Source: JBNFVY01 sp049943335 (GTDB lineage: Bacteria > Pseudomonadota > Alphaproteobacteria > Rhodobacterales > Rhodobacteraceae). From it: 64,000 nt of DNA. Location: positions 310,001 to 374,000 of the forward strand of contig NZ_JBNFVY010000002.1 of NCBI RefSeq assembly GCF_049943335.1, read 5' to 3'. The notes below the pieces were generated by a model. The model did not search any database. It was not told the DNA's origin and saw only the letters and a list, made by a program, of their open reading frames with translations. Below, piece by piece: positions 43,153 to 51,925 of this stretch (within the stretch, counting starts at the first letter, position 1; each line of letters starts with the position of its first letter). The position numbers and the translations under genes were made by a program.

Positions 43153-45120
43153 ATGACTGCACCAAACAAAGACCGCCCCTGGCTCTTCCGCACCTATGCG
43201 GGCCACTCGACGGCCAAAGCGTCGAACGAACTGTATCGCGGCAACCTGGCCAAGGGGCAGACGGGCCTGTCTGTCGCCTTCGACCTGCCCACCCAGACCG
43301 GGTATGACAGCGATCACGAACTGTCGCGCGGCGAAGTCGGCAAGGTCGGCGTGCCGGTCACGCATCTGGGCGACATGCGGGCGTTGTTCGAAAACATCCC
43401 TCTGGAAAAGATGAACACCTCGATGACGATCAACGCCACCGCCCCGTGGCTGTTGGCGCTGTATATTGCGGTGGCCGAAGAACAGGGCGCCGATGTCAGC
43501 AAGCTGCAAGGCACGGTGCAAAACGACATCATCAAGGAATACCTGTCGCGCGGCACGTATATCTGCCCGCCAAAGCCCAGCTTGCGGATGATCACCGATG
43601 TCGCCGCCTACACGCGCGAACACCTGCCCAAGTGGAACCCGATGAACGTCTGTTCCTATCACCTGCAAGAGGCCGGTGCCACGCCCGAGCAGGAATTGGC
43701 CTATGCGCTGGCCACCGCCATCGCGGTGCTGGACGATCTGAAGGACAAGGTCGCGCCCGAAGATTTCCCCGAAATGGTCGGCCGGATCAGCTTCTTCGTG
43801 AATGCGGGCATTCGTTTTGTCACCGAAATGTGCAAGATGCGCGCCTTTGTCGAACTGTGGGATGAAATCACCGCCGAGCGCTACGGGGTGCAAAACCCCA
43901 AGTACCGCCGGTTCCGCTATGGGGTGCAGGTCAACAGTCTTGGCCTGACCGAACAGCAGCCGGAAAACAACGTCTACCGCATCCTGATCGAAATGCTGGC
44001 CGTAACGCTTTCGAAAAAGGCCCGCGCCCGCGCCGTTCAGCTTCCCGCCTGGAACGAAGCTTTGGGCCTGCCACGCCCGTTTGATCAGCAGTGGTCGCTG
44101 CGCATGCAGCAGATTCTGGCCTATGAAACCGACCTGCTGGAATACGAAGACCTGTTCGAAAACAACCCCGCCGTAGACCGCAAGGTCGCCGAACTGAAAG
44201 CGGGCGCGCGCGCCGAACTGGACACGCTGGACGGCATGGGCGGTGCGGTGCAGTCGATCGAATACATGAAATCGCGCCTGGTCGAAGCCAACGCAGAACG
44301 CATCACCCGCATCGAAGGCGGCGAAACGGTGGTGGTCGGTGTGAACCGGTGGCTTGAGGCCGAACCATCGCCGCTGACCACGGGCGAAGGGTCGATCATG
44401 AAATCCGACCCAAAGGCCGAAGCCGATCAGATCGACCGCTTGAACGCCTGGCGCGCCCAGCGCGACGAAACAGCGGTGAAGGACGCGCTCGCGCGTCTGC
44501 GCGAGGCCGCGAAATCGGGTGCCAATGTCATGCCCGCATCGATCCAGGCGGCCAAGGCCGGCGCCACCACCGGCGAATGGGGCGACGTGGTGCGCAGCGT
44601 CTTTGGCCAGTATCGCGGCCCGACCGGTGTGTCGGCCTCGCCCAGCAACCGGACCGAAGGGCTGGACGATATCCGCGACGCCGTGGCGGCCTGCTCGGGG
44701 CGGCTGGGGCGCAAGGTCAAGTTCCTGGTCGGCAAGCCGGGGCTTGATGGCCATTCAAATGGCGCCGAACAGATCGCCGCGCGCGCCCGCGACGTGGGGA
44801 TGGAAATCAGTTACGAAGGCATCCGCCTGACCCCGGCCGAAATCGTCGCCGCCGCACTGGCCGAAGGGTCCGACGTGGTGGGCCTGTCGATCCTGTCGGG
44901 CAGCCATATGCCGCTGATCAAGGAACTGATGGACCGCATGCGCGAGGCCGATCTTGGCCATGTGCCCGTGGTTGTGGGCGGCATTATCCCCGAAAACGAC
45001 GCGCAGGCGCTTTTGGGCATGGGTGTGGCCCGCGTCTATACGCCCAAGGATTTCGAACTGAACCGCATCATGTTCGACATCGTCGCGCTGATCGATCCGC
45101 AGGCCGAAGCCGCCGAATGA
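43153..45120 (+). CDS. ecm: Ethylmalonyl-CoA mutase (B12-dependent)
   Basis: Rearranges (2R)-ethylmalonyl-CoA to methylsuccinyl-CoA in the ethylmalonyl-CoA pathway. It starts MTAPNKDRPWLFRTYAGHSTAKASNELYRGNLAKGQTG, a start typical of Ecm as opposed to methylmalonyl-CoA mutase. The TIM-barrel substrate domain is followed by a cobalamin domain with the DxHxxG motif in GKPGLDGHSNGAEQIA (about 527-542). Of 655 aa. GAGG lies 5 bases before ATG 43153; the longer frame from 43042 lacks family sequence. Confidence 0.94.
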   Translation: MTAPNKDRPWLFRTYAGHSTAKASNELYRGNLAKGQTGLSVAFDLPTQTGYDSDHELSRGEVGKVGVPVTHLGDMRALFENIPLEKMNTSMTINATAPWLLALYIAVAEEQGADVSKLQGTVQNDIIKEYLSRGTYICPPKPSLRMITDVAAYTREHLPKWNPMNVCSYHLQEAGATPEQELAYALATAIAVLDDLKDKVAPEDFPEMVGRISFFVNAGIRFVTEMCKMRAFVELWDEITAERYGVQNPKYRRFRYGVQVNSLGLTEQQPENNVYRILIEMLAVTLSKKARARAVQLPAWNEALGLPRPFDQQWSLRMQQILAYETDLLEYEDLFENNPAVDRKVAELKAGARAELDTLDGMGGAVQSIEYMKSRLVEANAERITRIEGGETVVVGVNRWLEAEPSPLTTGEGSIMKSDPKAEADQIDRLNAWRAQRDETAVKDALARLREAAKSGANVMPASIQAAKAGATTGEWGDVVRSVFGQYRGPTGVSASPSNRTEGLDDIRDAVAACSGRLGRKVKFLVGKPGLDGHSNGAEQIAARARDVGMEISYEGIRLTPAEIVAAALAEGSDVVGLSILSGSHMPLIKELMDRMREADLGHVPVVVGGIIPENDAQALLGMGVARVYTPKDFELNRIMFDIVALIDPQAEAAE

Positions 45121-45156
45121 TTTGCCCGCCGCGGCGCGTCATGGCACAGTATCGCC

Positions 45157-45432
45157 ATGGCGCAAGTGGCAAGACATCTTCGCATCACCGGCCGCGTGCA
45201 GGGCGTGGCCTATCGCGCCTGGACCCATGGCATGGCCACACAGCTTGGCCTGTCGGGCTGGGTGCAGAACCAGCATGACGGGTCGGTCATGGCACTGGTG
45301 GCCGGTGGCGACGCGGCGGTCGACAAGATGATTTCCGCCTGCTGGGGCGGGCCCGGCGCGGCCCAGGTCAGCGACGTTCAGGTCACCCCTGCCGATCCGC
45401 CCGACACGCCCGGCTTTACTATCCTGCGCTAA
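45157..45432 (+). CDS. acyP: Acylphosphatase
   Basis: Small enzyme (91 aa) that hydrolyses acyl phosphates. The family signature ITGRVQGVAYRAWT (10-23, with the catalytic Arg) and GLSGWVQNQHDGSV (with the catalytic Asn) are both present. It stands 36 bp after ecm and may be co-transcribed; no pathway link is evident. Confidence 0.95.
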   Translation: MAQVARHLRITGRVQGVAYRAWTHGMATQLGLSGWVQNQHDGSVMALVAGGDAAVDKMISACWGGPGAAQVSDVQVTPADPPDTPGFTILR

Positions 45433-45492
45433 GCGGTTGCCCTTCGCGGCTCAGCCGATACTCTGACCTGGCAGCAACTCAGGAGCGCGCGC

Positions 45493-46200
45493 ATGCCCAC
45501 CCCCCATATCGGAGCCAACCCCGGCGACATCGCTGAAACGGTCCTTTTGCCCGGCGATCCGCGCCGCGCCAAATGGGCTGCGGAAACCTTTCTTGACTCG
45601 CCTGTTCTGGTGAACGAAGTGCGCGGCATGCTGGCCTATACCGGCACCTGGCAGGGCAACCGCGTCACCATCCATGGCACCGGCATGGGCATGGCGTCAC
45701 TGTCGATCTATGTGAACGAGCTGATTTCAGAATACGGCGCGCAGACCCTGATCCGCATCGGATCGTGCGGCGCAATGCAAAAAACGGTCAAGGTGCGCGA
45801 CGTGATCATCGCGATGACCGCCAGCACCCTGTCCACCCCGTCGCGCGGCATCTTTCGCGAGCTGAACTTTGCCCCCTGCGCCGATTATGGCCTGCTTGAG
45901 GCGGCCGTCGCCGCCGCCCGCGCCAAGGGGACCGACACCCATGTGGGCGGGATCTATTCGTCAGACGTGTTTTACGACGAACGCCCGGACCTGACCGAAA
46001 TCATGACGCGCCACGGCATACTTGGCGTGGAAATGGAGGCGGCCGAGCTGTACAACCTTGCAGCGCGCCATGGACGCCGCGCGCTGGCGGTCCTGACCGT
46101 GTCCGACCACCTGCTGACCCAGGAAGCGCTGCCGGCCCAGGACCGCGAACGCACCTTCGGCGACATGGTGGAAATCGCTCTGCAGGCGGCCTTCGCATGA
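45493..46200 (+). CDS. deoD: Purine-nucleoside phosphorylase DeoD-type
   Basis: Phosphorolysis of purine (deoxy)nucleosides for salvage. Motifs: MPTPHIGANPGDIAETVLLPGDPRRAKW at the N-terminus, GTGMGMASLSIYVNEL (phosphate/ribose site), LIRIGSCGAMQ and GVEMEAAELYNLAA (nucleoside site). It has 235 aa, like the hexameric E. coli enzyme. AGGAG lies 5 bases before ATG 45493. Its stop overlaps the start of the aldo/keto reductase gene by 4 bp. Confidence 0.96.
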   Translation: MPTPHIGANPGDIAETVLLPGDPRRAKWAAETFLDSPVLVNEVRGMLAYTGTWQGNRVTIHGTGMGMASLSIYVNELISEYGAQTLIRIGSCGAMQKTVKVRDVIIAMTASTLSTPSRGIFRELNFAPCADYGLLEAAVAAARAKGTDTHVGGIYSSDVFYDERPDLTEIMTRHGILGVEMEAAELYNLAARHGRRALAVLTVSDHLLTQEALPAQDRERTFGDMVEIALQAAFA

Positions 46201-47183
46201 GCCGTCCCAAGCGCAGATTCGGCGACCGCCAGGTCTGCGCCATCGGCTTTGGCGCCATGTCCTTTGCCGGGTTCTTTGGCGCTGCGGACGACGACGTGTC
46301 TATGGCCACGCTGGCCGCTGTCGTGGACGCGGGCATCGATCATTGGGACACCGCGAATATCTACGGCATGGGGCGCTCGGAACAGATCATCGGGCGCTAT
46401 TTTTCCGAAGTTGGCGATCCGGGCGTACATCTGGCGACCAAGGCCAGCATCATCCCCGGCCCCCCGCGCCGCTTTTCCAATGATCGTGACCACCTGCGCA
46501 GCGAACTGGACGGCTCGCTGAAGCGGTTGAACCGCGACAAGGTCGACCTGTTCTACGCGCACCGAAAAGAAGCCGAACGCCCGATCGAAGAGCTGGCCGA
46601 AACCATGGCCGGCCTGATCGATGAGGGGCTGATCGACGGCTACGGCCTGTCCGAGGTGTCGCCCGGCACGATCAAGCGCGCCCATGCGGTGCATCCGGTC
46701 ACGGCGGTGCAGAACGAATATTCGCTGTGGACGCGCCTGCCCGAACTGGGCGTGATCCAGACCTGCGCCGCCCTTGGGATCACCTTTGTGCCCTTTTCGC
46801 CCGTGGCGCGCGGGGCGTTCGGGCGGCACAACGTCAACCCCGCCGAATGGGCCGATGGCGACTTTCGCAAGGCCATTCCCCGCTTCATCGAACCAAACTG
46901 GTCGCTGAACCGGCAAACCATCGACGCGCTGCGCGATCTGGCGACGGCCAAGGGCGTGACCCTGCCCGCCCTGGCGCTGGCGTGGATCCTGTCGCGCAAC
47001 GATACGATGGTGCCGATTCCCGGCACGCGCACGGCCGAGCATATGCGCGATTGGCTGCCCGCCCTGGACATGACGCTGACCAAGAACGATCTGGCCCAGA
47101 TCGACCGGATCGCCCCGGTCGGCTGGGCTTATGGCGACCGCTATTCAGAGGCGGCGAACATCGGGCCGGAACGCTATAGCTGA
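46197..47183 (+). CDS. Aldo/keto reductase
   Basis: A 328-residue NADPH-dependent oxidoreductase of the TIM-barrel AKR family. The catalytic tetrad region is visible: Asp/Tyr in DHWDTANIYGMGRSE, Lys in LATKAS and a His near FYAHRKEAERPIEEL. The C-terminal VPIPGTRTAEHMRDWLPAL binds the cofactor phosphate. Substrate unknown. Coupled to deoD through ATGA. Confidence 0.92.
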   Translation: MSRPKRRFGDRQVCAIGFGAMSFAGFFGAADDDVSMATLAAVVDAGIDHWDTANIYGMGRSEQIIGRYFSEVGDPGVHLATKASIIPGPPRRFSNDRDHLRSELDGSLKRLNRDKVDLFYAHRKEAERPIEELAETMAGLIDEGLIDGYGLSEVSPGTIKRAHAVHPVTAVQNEYSLWTRLPELGVIQTCAALGITFVPFSPVARGAFGRHNVNPAEWADGDFRKAIPRFIEPNWSLNRQTIDALRDLATAKGVTLPALALAWILSRNDTMVPIPGTRTAEHMRDWLPALDMTLTKNDLAQIDRIAPVGWAYGDRYSEAANIGPERYS

Positions 47184-47191
47184 CCGGCGCC

Positions 47192-47338
47192 TTACGCCTC
47201 GTAATAGGCGTACATCTGTTCGATTGCACTGAGCTGGCGCTCGGGCCGCGGGGCGGGTGTCTGGGGGGCGTAGTAGGCATCGCTCTCGGGCCAGATGATC
47301 GCGGCCTGCTTGGCCAGTTTGGGATCATGGTTGGACAT
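47192..47338 (-). CDS. Small tyrosine-rich protein of unknown function
   Basis: A 48-residue ORF: it starts MSNHDPKLAKQAAIIWPESD and ends in QMYAYYEA, rich in aromatic residues (six Tyr and one Trp) with a proline-rich middle. It has clear coding character on the minus strand and its end lies 8 bp from the convergent aldo/keto reductase. I recognise no family. A CATGAC-CTA-GTCATG dyad lies 34 bp upstream. Confidence 0.65.
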   Translation of the reverse strand: MSNHDPKLAKQAAIIWPESDAYYAPQTPAPRPERQLSAIEQMYAYYEA

Positions 47339-47371
47339 GGGACTGTCTTTCGTTAGTAGCTCTCCCTACCG

Positions 47372-47386
47372 CATGACCTAGTCATG
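47372..47386. promoter_or_regulatory. Dyad CATGAC-CTA-GTCATG
   Basis: Perfect 6-bp inverted repeat in the 115-bp gap between the 48-aa gene and the sdhB-linked gene. May be an operator of the small gene or a weak terminator; unknown. Confidence 0.35.
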
Positions 47387-47453
47387 ACGGCAGCGATCCA
47401 CATCCCATAATCGGGCAATCCCGGCATGATCTGGGTGCAAGCAACCGCCCGGA

Positions 47454-47903
47454 TCAGGGCAGGCGCGTGACCTGGCGCGTGATCGTGTCAACCGACCAGC
47501 GGGTGACTTGCGTGGGGCAGCAGCGCGGCTCGTTCGGGCCCAGCATCGTGGTGGTGATTTCGACCCTGCCGGGGAAAAACCGTGCCTCGCGCGGGGACGT
47601 TCCGTACAGGCCCTCAACCGGGCCGGCGAACACCCATCCGCCTTCGATGTGATGGAACAACCCGACGTTCAGCATGACCGCGTTGCCGCCCACGCGGTTG
47701 CCGTAATAGTGAAAGCCCAGGGCCACGTCTGCGGCGGCCGGGTTCATGTTGTCGGGAAAAAGTTCGGCCGGACCTTCGCCCGGCCGAATATCAAGGCCCT
47801 GTCGGGCCAGCGGATCGATAAAGCGCCACGCAGTCTGGGCGGCGTCCTGCGCGCCCGCCAAAGCGGGCCACAGCGCCAGCGCCAGAACCGCCAGCCGCCA
47901 CAT
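47454..47903 (-). CDS. Exported protein of unknown function downstream of sdhB
   Basis: A 149-residue protein with a signal peptide, MWRLAVLALALWPALAGAQ. The mature part contains ALGFHYYGNRVGGNAVMLNVGLFHHIEGGWVFAGPVEGLYG and near the end PRCCPTQVTRW with a Cys-Cys pair. It shares one base of its start codon with the sdhB stop (TGATG), so it is translationally coupled to the succinate dehydrogenase operon. I do not recognise the family; the coupling suggests an envelope function linked to respiration, but that is only a guess. Confidence 0.75.
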   Translation of the reverse strand: MWRLAVLALALWPALAGAQDAAQTAWRFIDPLARQGLDIRPGEGPAELFPDNMNPAAADVALGFHYYGNRVGGNAVMLNVGLFHHIEGGWVFAGPVEGLYGTSPREARFFPGRVEITTTMLGPNEPRCCPTQVTRWSVDTITRQVTRLP

Positions 47904-48679
47904 CACACGACCCGGTCAACCATCATGTGCTTGATCTCGGCGATGGCTTTTGCCGGGTTCAGACCCTTGGGACAGGTCTTGGCACAGTTCATGATCGTAT
48001 GGCAGCGATACAGCTTGAACGGGTCTTCCAGGAAATCCAGACGCTCGCCGGTCGCTTCGTCGCGGCTGTCGATGATCCAGCGATAGGCATGCAGCAGTGC
48101 CGCCGGCCCCAAGTATTCTTCGCTGTTCCACCAGTACGACGGACAGGCCGTGCTGCACGAGGCGCACATCACGCATTCATACAGCCCGTCCAGTTTCTTG
48201 CGATCCTCGATCGACTGGCGCCATTCCTTGGCCGGACGATTCGTCTTGGTTTCCAGCCACGGCATGATCGACGCGTGCTGCGCATAAAACAGCGTGAGAT
48301 CCGGGATCAAATCCTTGACCACCGGCATGTGCGGCAGCGGGTAAATCCGGACATCGCCCTTGATCTCGTCCAGCCCATAGATGCAGGCCAGCGTGTTGAT
48401 CCCGTCGATGTTCATCGCGCAAGATCCGCAGATGCCTTCGCGGCACGAGCGGCGGAAGGTCAGCGTGGGGTCGATCTCGTTCTTGATCTTGATCAGCGCG
48501 TCCAGAACCATGGGGCCGCATTTGTCCATGTCGATGAAATAGGTATCGACGCGCGGGGTTTGCCCATCATCAGGGTTCCAGCGATAGATCTGGAACTTGC
48601 GGACGTTGTTGCCGTCCGGCTTGGGCCAGGTCTTGCCAGTCGTGATCTTCGAGTTCTTGGGGAGCGAAAATTGAACCAT
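47903..48679 (-). CDS. sdhB: Succinate dehydrogenase iron-sulphur subunit
   Basis: Complex II subunit that carries electrons from the flavin to ubiquinone. All three cluster sites are visible: [2Fe-2S] CREGICGSCAMNIDGINTLAC (about 74-94), [4Fe-4S] CVMCASCSTACP and [3Fe-4S] CHTIMNCAKTCPKG. It has 258 aa, as in mitochondria and alphaproteobacteria. It follows sdhA by 11 bp. Confidence 0.97.
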   Translation of the reverse strand: MVQFSLPKNSKITTGKTWPKPDGNNVRKFQIYRWNPDDGQTPRVDTYFIDMDKCGPMVLDALIKIKNEIDPTLTFRRSCREGICGSCAMNIDGINTLACIYGLDEIKGDVRIYPLPHMPVVKDLIPDLTLFYAQHASIMPWLETKTNRPAKEWRQSIEDRKKLDGLYECVMCASCSTACPSYWWNSEEYLGPAALLHAYRWIIDSRDEATGERLDFLEDPFKLYRCHTIMNCAKTCPKGLNPAKAIAEIKHMMVDRVV

Positions 48680-48690
48680 GTCGTATCTCC

Positions 48691-50499
48691 TTAGAACGTC
48701 CGCGCTTTGGGCGCGATTTTCTTGAGGCTGATGCCGCCTTCGGATTCGCTGGACAGCGGATCGGTGATGACGGGGCGGTAGGACAGCGTGACCTTGTTGC
48801 CATCAACGCGCGACACCGTGTGCACGCGCCAGTTTTCGTCGTCACGCGCGGTGTGGTCTTCCATCGCGTGGGCGCCGCGGCTTTCCTTGCGTGCCTCTGC
48901 GCCCACGATAGTGGCCAGCGCATTGGGCATCAGGTTGGTCAGTTCCAGCGTTTCCATCAGGTCGCTGTTCCAGATCAGGCTGCGGTCGGTGACGGCCAGA
49001 TCGCCCAGCTTGGCGGCGATCGCGGTCATCTTTTCGACGCCTTCCTGCAGCGTCTTGTCGGTGCGGAACACTGCGGCGTCCTGTTGCATGGTGCGCTGCA
49101 TTTCCAGCCGCAATTCGGCCGTCGGCGTGCCGCCCGATGCGTTGCGCAGCGTGTCGAACCGGTCGAACGCCTTGTCGACGCTGGCCTTGTTCAGTGTCGG
49201 GTTCGGGGCCGACGCATCGACAATTTCGCCTGCGCGGATGGCCGCGGCGCGGCCAAAGACCACCAGGTCGATCAGCGAATTCGATCCAAGGCGGTTCGCG
49301 CCATGCACCGAAGCACACCCCGCTTCGCCCACCGCCATCAGGCCCGGCACAACCTGGTTCGGTTTGCCTTCGGTCGGGTTCAGAACCTCGCCCCAGTAAT
49401 TCGTCGGGATGCCGCCCATGTTGTAATGCACGGTCGGCAGAACCGGGATCGGTTCCTTGTTCACGTCAACCCCGGCGAAGATCTTTGCGCTTTCCGAAAT
49501 GCCCGGCAGGCGTTCGGCCAGCGCTTCGGCGGGCAGGTGATTGAGGTTCAGGTGAATGTGATCGCCGTGTTCGCCCACACCGCGCCCTTCGCGGATTTCC
49601 ATCGTCATCGACCGGCTGACATAGTCGCGCGGCGCAAGGTCCTTGTACTGGGGCGCATACCGCTCCATGAACCGTTCGCCTTCGCTGTTGGTCAGATAGC
49701 CGCCTTCGCCGCGGGCGCCTTCGGTGATCAGGCAGCCCGAGCCGTAGATGCCGGTGGGGTGGAACTGCACGAATTCCATATCCTGCAGCGCCAGGCCCGC
49801 ACGGGCCACCATGCCGCCGCCATCACCGGTACAGGTGTGCGCCGACGTGGCGCTGAAATAGGCGCGCCCGTAGCCGCCCGTGGCCAGCACGACCATCTTG
49901 GCGTTGAACACATGCATCGTGCCGTCGTCCAGCTTCCAGCAGACGACGCCCTGACATTGCCCATCGTCCGACATGATCAAGTCGATGGCGAAATATTCGA
50001 TGTAGAATTCGGCGTTATTCTTCAGCGACTGACCATAGAGCGTGTGCAGGATCGCGTGGCCGGTCCGGTCGGCGGCGGCGCAGGTCCGCTGCACCGCGGG
50101 GCCTTCGCCAAATTCGGTGGTATGGCCGCCAAAGGGGCGCTGATAGATCTTGCCTTCTTCGGTCCGGCTGAAGGGCACGCCATAGTGCTCAAGCTCATAG
50201 ACCGCCTTGGGCGCCTCGCGGGTCAGGTATTCCATGGCATCGGTGTCACCCAGCCAATCAGACCCTTTCACCGTGTCATACATGTGCCACTGCCAGTGGT
50301 CGGGGCCCATGTTGCTCAGCGATGCGGCGATACCGCCCTGGGCCGCCACCGTGTGCGAGCGGGTCGGGAACACCTTGGTCACGCAAGCGGTGCGCAGACC
50401 CTGTTCGGCCATGCCCAGCGTGGCGCGCAAGCCAGCGCCACCGGCGCCCACGACAACCACGTCATATTCATGGGTTTCGTATTCGTATGTAGCAGTCAT
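48691..50499 (-). CDS. sdhA: Succinate dehydrogenase flavoprotein subunit
   Basis: Oxidises succinate to fumarate with covalently bound FAD. The dinucleotide motif VVVVGAGGAGLRATLG (15-30) and the FAD-linking His49 in TRSHTVAAQGGI are clear. The C-terminal RSRGAHAMED-type segment (reads ESRGAHAMEDHTARDDENW) is typical. It has 602 aa. ATG 50499 is chosen; an extended frame to 50547 is not supported. Lies between sdhD and sdhB. Confidence 0.97.
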   Translation of the reverse strand: MTATYEYETHEYDVVVVGAGGAGLRATLGMAEQGLRTACVTKVFPTRSHTVAAQGGIAASLSNMGPDHWQWHMYDTVKGSDWLGDTDAMEYLTREAPKAVYELEHYGVPFSRTEEGKIYQRPFGGHTTEFGEGPAVQRTCAAADRTGHAILHTLYGQSLKNNAEFYIEYFAIDLIMSDDGQCQGVVCWKLDDGTMHVFNAKMVVLATGGYGRAYFSATSAHTCTGDGGGMVARAGLALQDMEFVQFHPTGIYGSGCLITEGARGEGGYLTNSEGERFMERYAPQYKDLAPRDYVSRSMTMEIREGRGVGEHGDHIHLNLNHLPAEALAERLPGISESAKIFAGVDVNKEPIPVLPTVHYNMGGIPTNYWGEVLNPTEGKPNQVVPGLMAVGEAGCASVHGANRLGSNSLIDLVVFGRAAAIRAGEIVDASAPNPTLNKASVDKAFDRFDTLRNASGGTPTAELRLEMQRTMQQDAAVFRTDKTLQEGVEKMTAIAAKLGDLAVTDRSLIWNSDLMETLELTNLMPNALATIVGAEARKESRGAHAMEDHTARDDENWRVHTVSRVDGNKVTLSYRPVITDPLSSESEGGISLKKIAPKARTF

Positions 50500-50521
50500 T
50501 GTTTTTGATCCTTCCCGCGCA

Positions 50522-50893
50522 TCAAAGGGCGAGTTTGGCCAAGGCAAACAGCCCCGCCGCCATCATCGTGTAGACCACCGCGGAGGCCGCGATCAGGGTC
50601 AGTTTGCGGGCCGTGCCGCCGATGTAGTCTTCGACAGCCTCTTCGATTTCCATCTTGATGTGGTTCAGACCCACGATCAGGCCCAATGCCATGATGATCG
50701 CCGGAACCGGACGGGCGAAATAGGCCAGCACGCCCTCGTAGCTGCGGCCAAGCGCGCAGCCAAAGGTGATGATCAGCAACGGCATCAGCACGACCATCAG
50801 GATCGACGATACCAGCATTTTCCAGTGGTGCTCGGTGCCCTTGCGGCCGGCGCCCAGCCCCTCGGCGCGTTTGCGGTCAGTGATGTAACGCAT
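50522..50893 (-). CDS. sdhD: Succinate dehydrogenase membrane anchor subunit D
   Basis: A 123-residue protein with three membrane helices that anchors complex II and shares haem b and the quinone site with SdhC. The helix FARPVPAIIMALGLIVGLNHIKMEIEEAVEDYI holds the His that usually ligates haem. It is in the operon order sdhC-sdhD-sdhA-sdhB. Confidence 0.93.
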   Translation of the reverse strand: MRYITDRKRAEGLGAGRKGTEHHWKMLVSSILMVVLMPLLIITFGCALGRSYEGVLAYFARPVPAIIMALGLIVGLNHIKMEIEEAVEDYIGGTARKLTLIAASAVVYTMMAAGLFALAKLAL

Positions 50894-50905
50894 GGCTCGG
50901 CCCCC

Positions 50906-51295
50906 CTACAGCACGATAACGGTCAAAATGGCCAGCACGCTCGCCCCGGCGAACATGGCCCAGCCCAGTTTTTCGGCGGTCTCCAATTCCAGCCCATAGC
51001 CGAAGTCCCAGATCACGTGGCGCAGGCGGCCCAGAACGTGATACCAGATCGCCCAGGCGGCCAGCAGCCATACCAGCGTGCCGAACCAGCTGCGCAGCAG
51101 CCCGTCAACAGTGGCGAAATATTCGGCGCCGGTGGCGGCGGCAAACAGCCACCAGATCACCAGCAGCGCCGATCCCAGCGACGCAATCGCGGTGATGCGG
51201 ATCATGATTGACGACATCGACGTGATCTGCGGCCGGTAATACGGGCCGATCATGAAGGGCGAGAGCGGGCGGTTGCCCTGGTTGACTTCAGGCAT
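50906..51295 (-). CDS. sdhC: Succinate dehydrogenase cytochrome b556 subunit
   Basis: A 129-residue integral membrane subunit. MPEVNQGNRPLSPFMIGPYYRPQITS is the family signature for quinone-site residues (RPLSPH-type). The haem-ligand segment WYHVLGRLRHVIWDFG (about 84-99) is present. It is the first gene of the operon. The 630-bp upstream region contains three TGTGATCACA-type sites. Confidence 0.95.
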   Translation of the reverse strand: MPEVNQGNRPLSPFMIGPYYRPQITSMSSIMIRITAIASLGSALLVIWWLFAAATGAEYFATVDGLLRSWFGTLVWLLAAWAIWYHVLGRLRHVIWDFGYGLELETAEKLGWAMFAGASVLAILTVIVL

Positions 51296-51397
51296 GGCGT
51301 GTCCCTTTTCGCTAGGTGCGCGCTCGGTGCGCGCGGCACATTGCTTTTCACGTGTATTAGCGCCTTTCTTTCGGGCGAGTCACTAACCGTGAGCGTT

Positions 51398-51422
51398 ATC
51401 AGAGGCAATTTTTGTCTCTGAT
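51398..51422 (-). promoter_or_regulatory. Inverted repeat ATCAGAG...CTCTGAT in the sdh leader
   Basis: Perfect 7-bp arms around an 11-base AT-rich loop, 103 bp before the sdhC start codon. It could be a leader hairpin or an operator next to the TGTGATCACA sites. Confidence 0.4.
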
Positions 51423-51440
51423 GTGAACATTCTCGGTCGA

Positions 51441-51471
51441 TGTGATCACACCCGCGCCAAACGTGATCACA
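51441..51471. promoter_or_regulatory. Tandem TGTGATCACA sites upstream of sdhCDAB
   Basis: TGTGATCACA at 51441-51450 and CGTGATCACA at 51462-51471, spaced 21 bp start to start, about 146-176 bp upstream of the sdhC start codon. The identical spacing occurs before sucC. The protein that binds is unknown; the site is a short uninterrupted palindrome. Confidence 0.7.
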
Positions 51472-51549
51472 TATACCGGAAAGCCCGGGTAAAAACCTCG
51501 GGTTTTTGGGGGGCTTGGCCCGCATCCTGCCCCGATTGCCCGGAAAAAA

Positions 51550-51559
51550 TGTGATCACA
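51550..51559. promoter_or_regulatory. Third TGTGATCACA site upstream of sdhCDAB
   Basis: A perfect copy, 88 bp further from sdhC than the second site. It could allow DNA looping or belong to another promoter. Confidence 0.6.
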
Positions 51560-51925
51560 AAATGCGGTGCGGGTTGCGCCTGCGCGCCGGCGCGGGGCCT
51601 TTTTGCACCCCGATTTGCCACGGCGACCAGCGTTTTGGGCCACAGCTTGCAATAGATCGGGGCAAACCGGCCTGCATTTCGACCAATTGGATGACGGCGG
51701 TTTCAACCCCGTATCGGTCGGCTGTTTCGGGTACGGGCCAACCTGTCGCGGCTTGGATCGGGGCATGGGTCGCGGCGGCGCTGCCGCATCGCCGCGGCCC
51801 TCGCGCGCGCCCACCCCGCGGCGCAGGCCAGCGGGCTGACCGTCGGCCGCAGTTGCGCCGCAGTTTCCTGGTATCTGGTTATCGAGCCCTCAAGTACCGG
51901 GGCGGCAGATTACCGGGTCATCCGA

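Larger units (their letters stand above)
51296..51925. other. Long intergenic region between sdhC and mch (630 bp)
   Basis: No convincing gene on either strand. The sdh-proximal 260 bp hold a leader hairpin and three copies of TGTGATCACA (listed separately). A GC-rich hairpin followed by CTTTTT (51575-51604, plus strand) looks like a terminator, but no plus-strand gene precedes it. From 51605 to 51925 I see nothing clear; it may be a decayed gene. Confidence 0.5.

Noticed and set aside
51575..51604. Rho-independent terminator
   Set aside because: Stem is imperfect and no plus-strand gene precedes it; kept only as a note in the gap entry.
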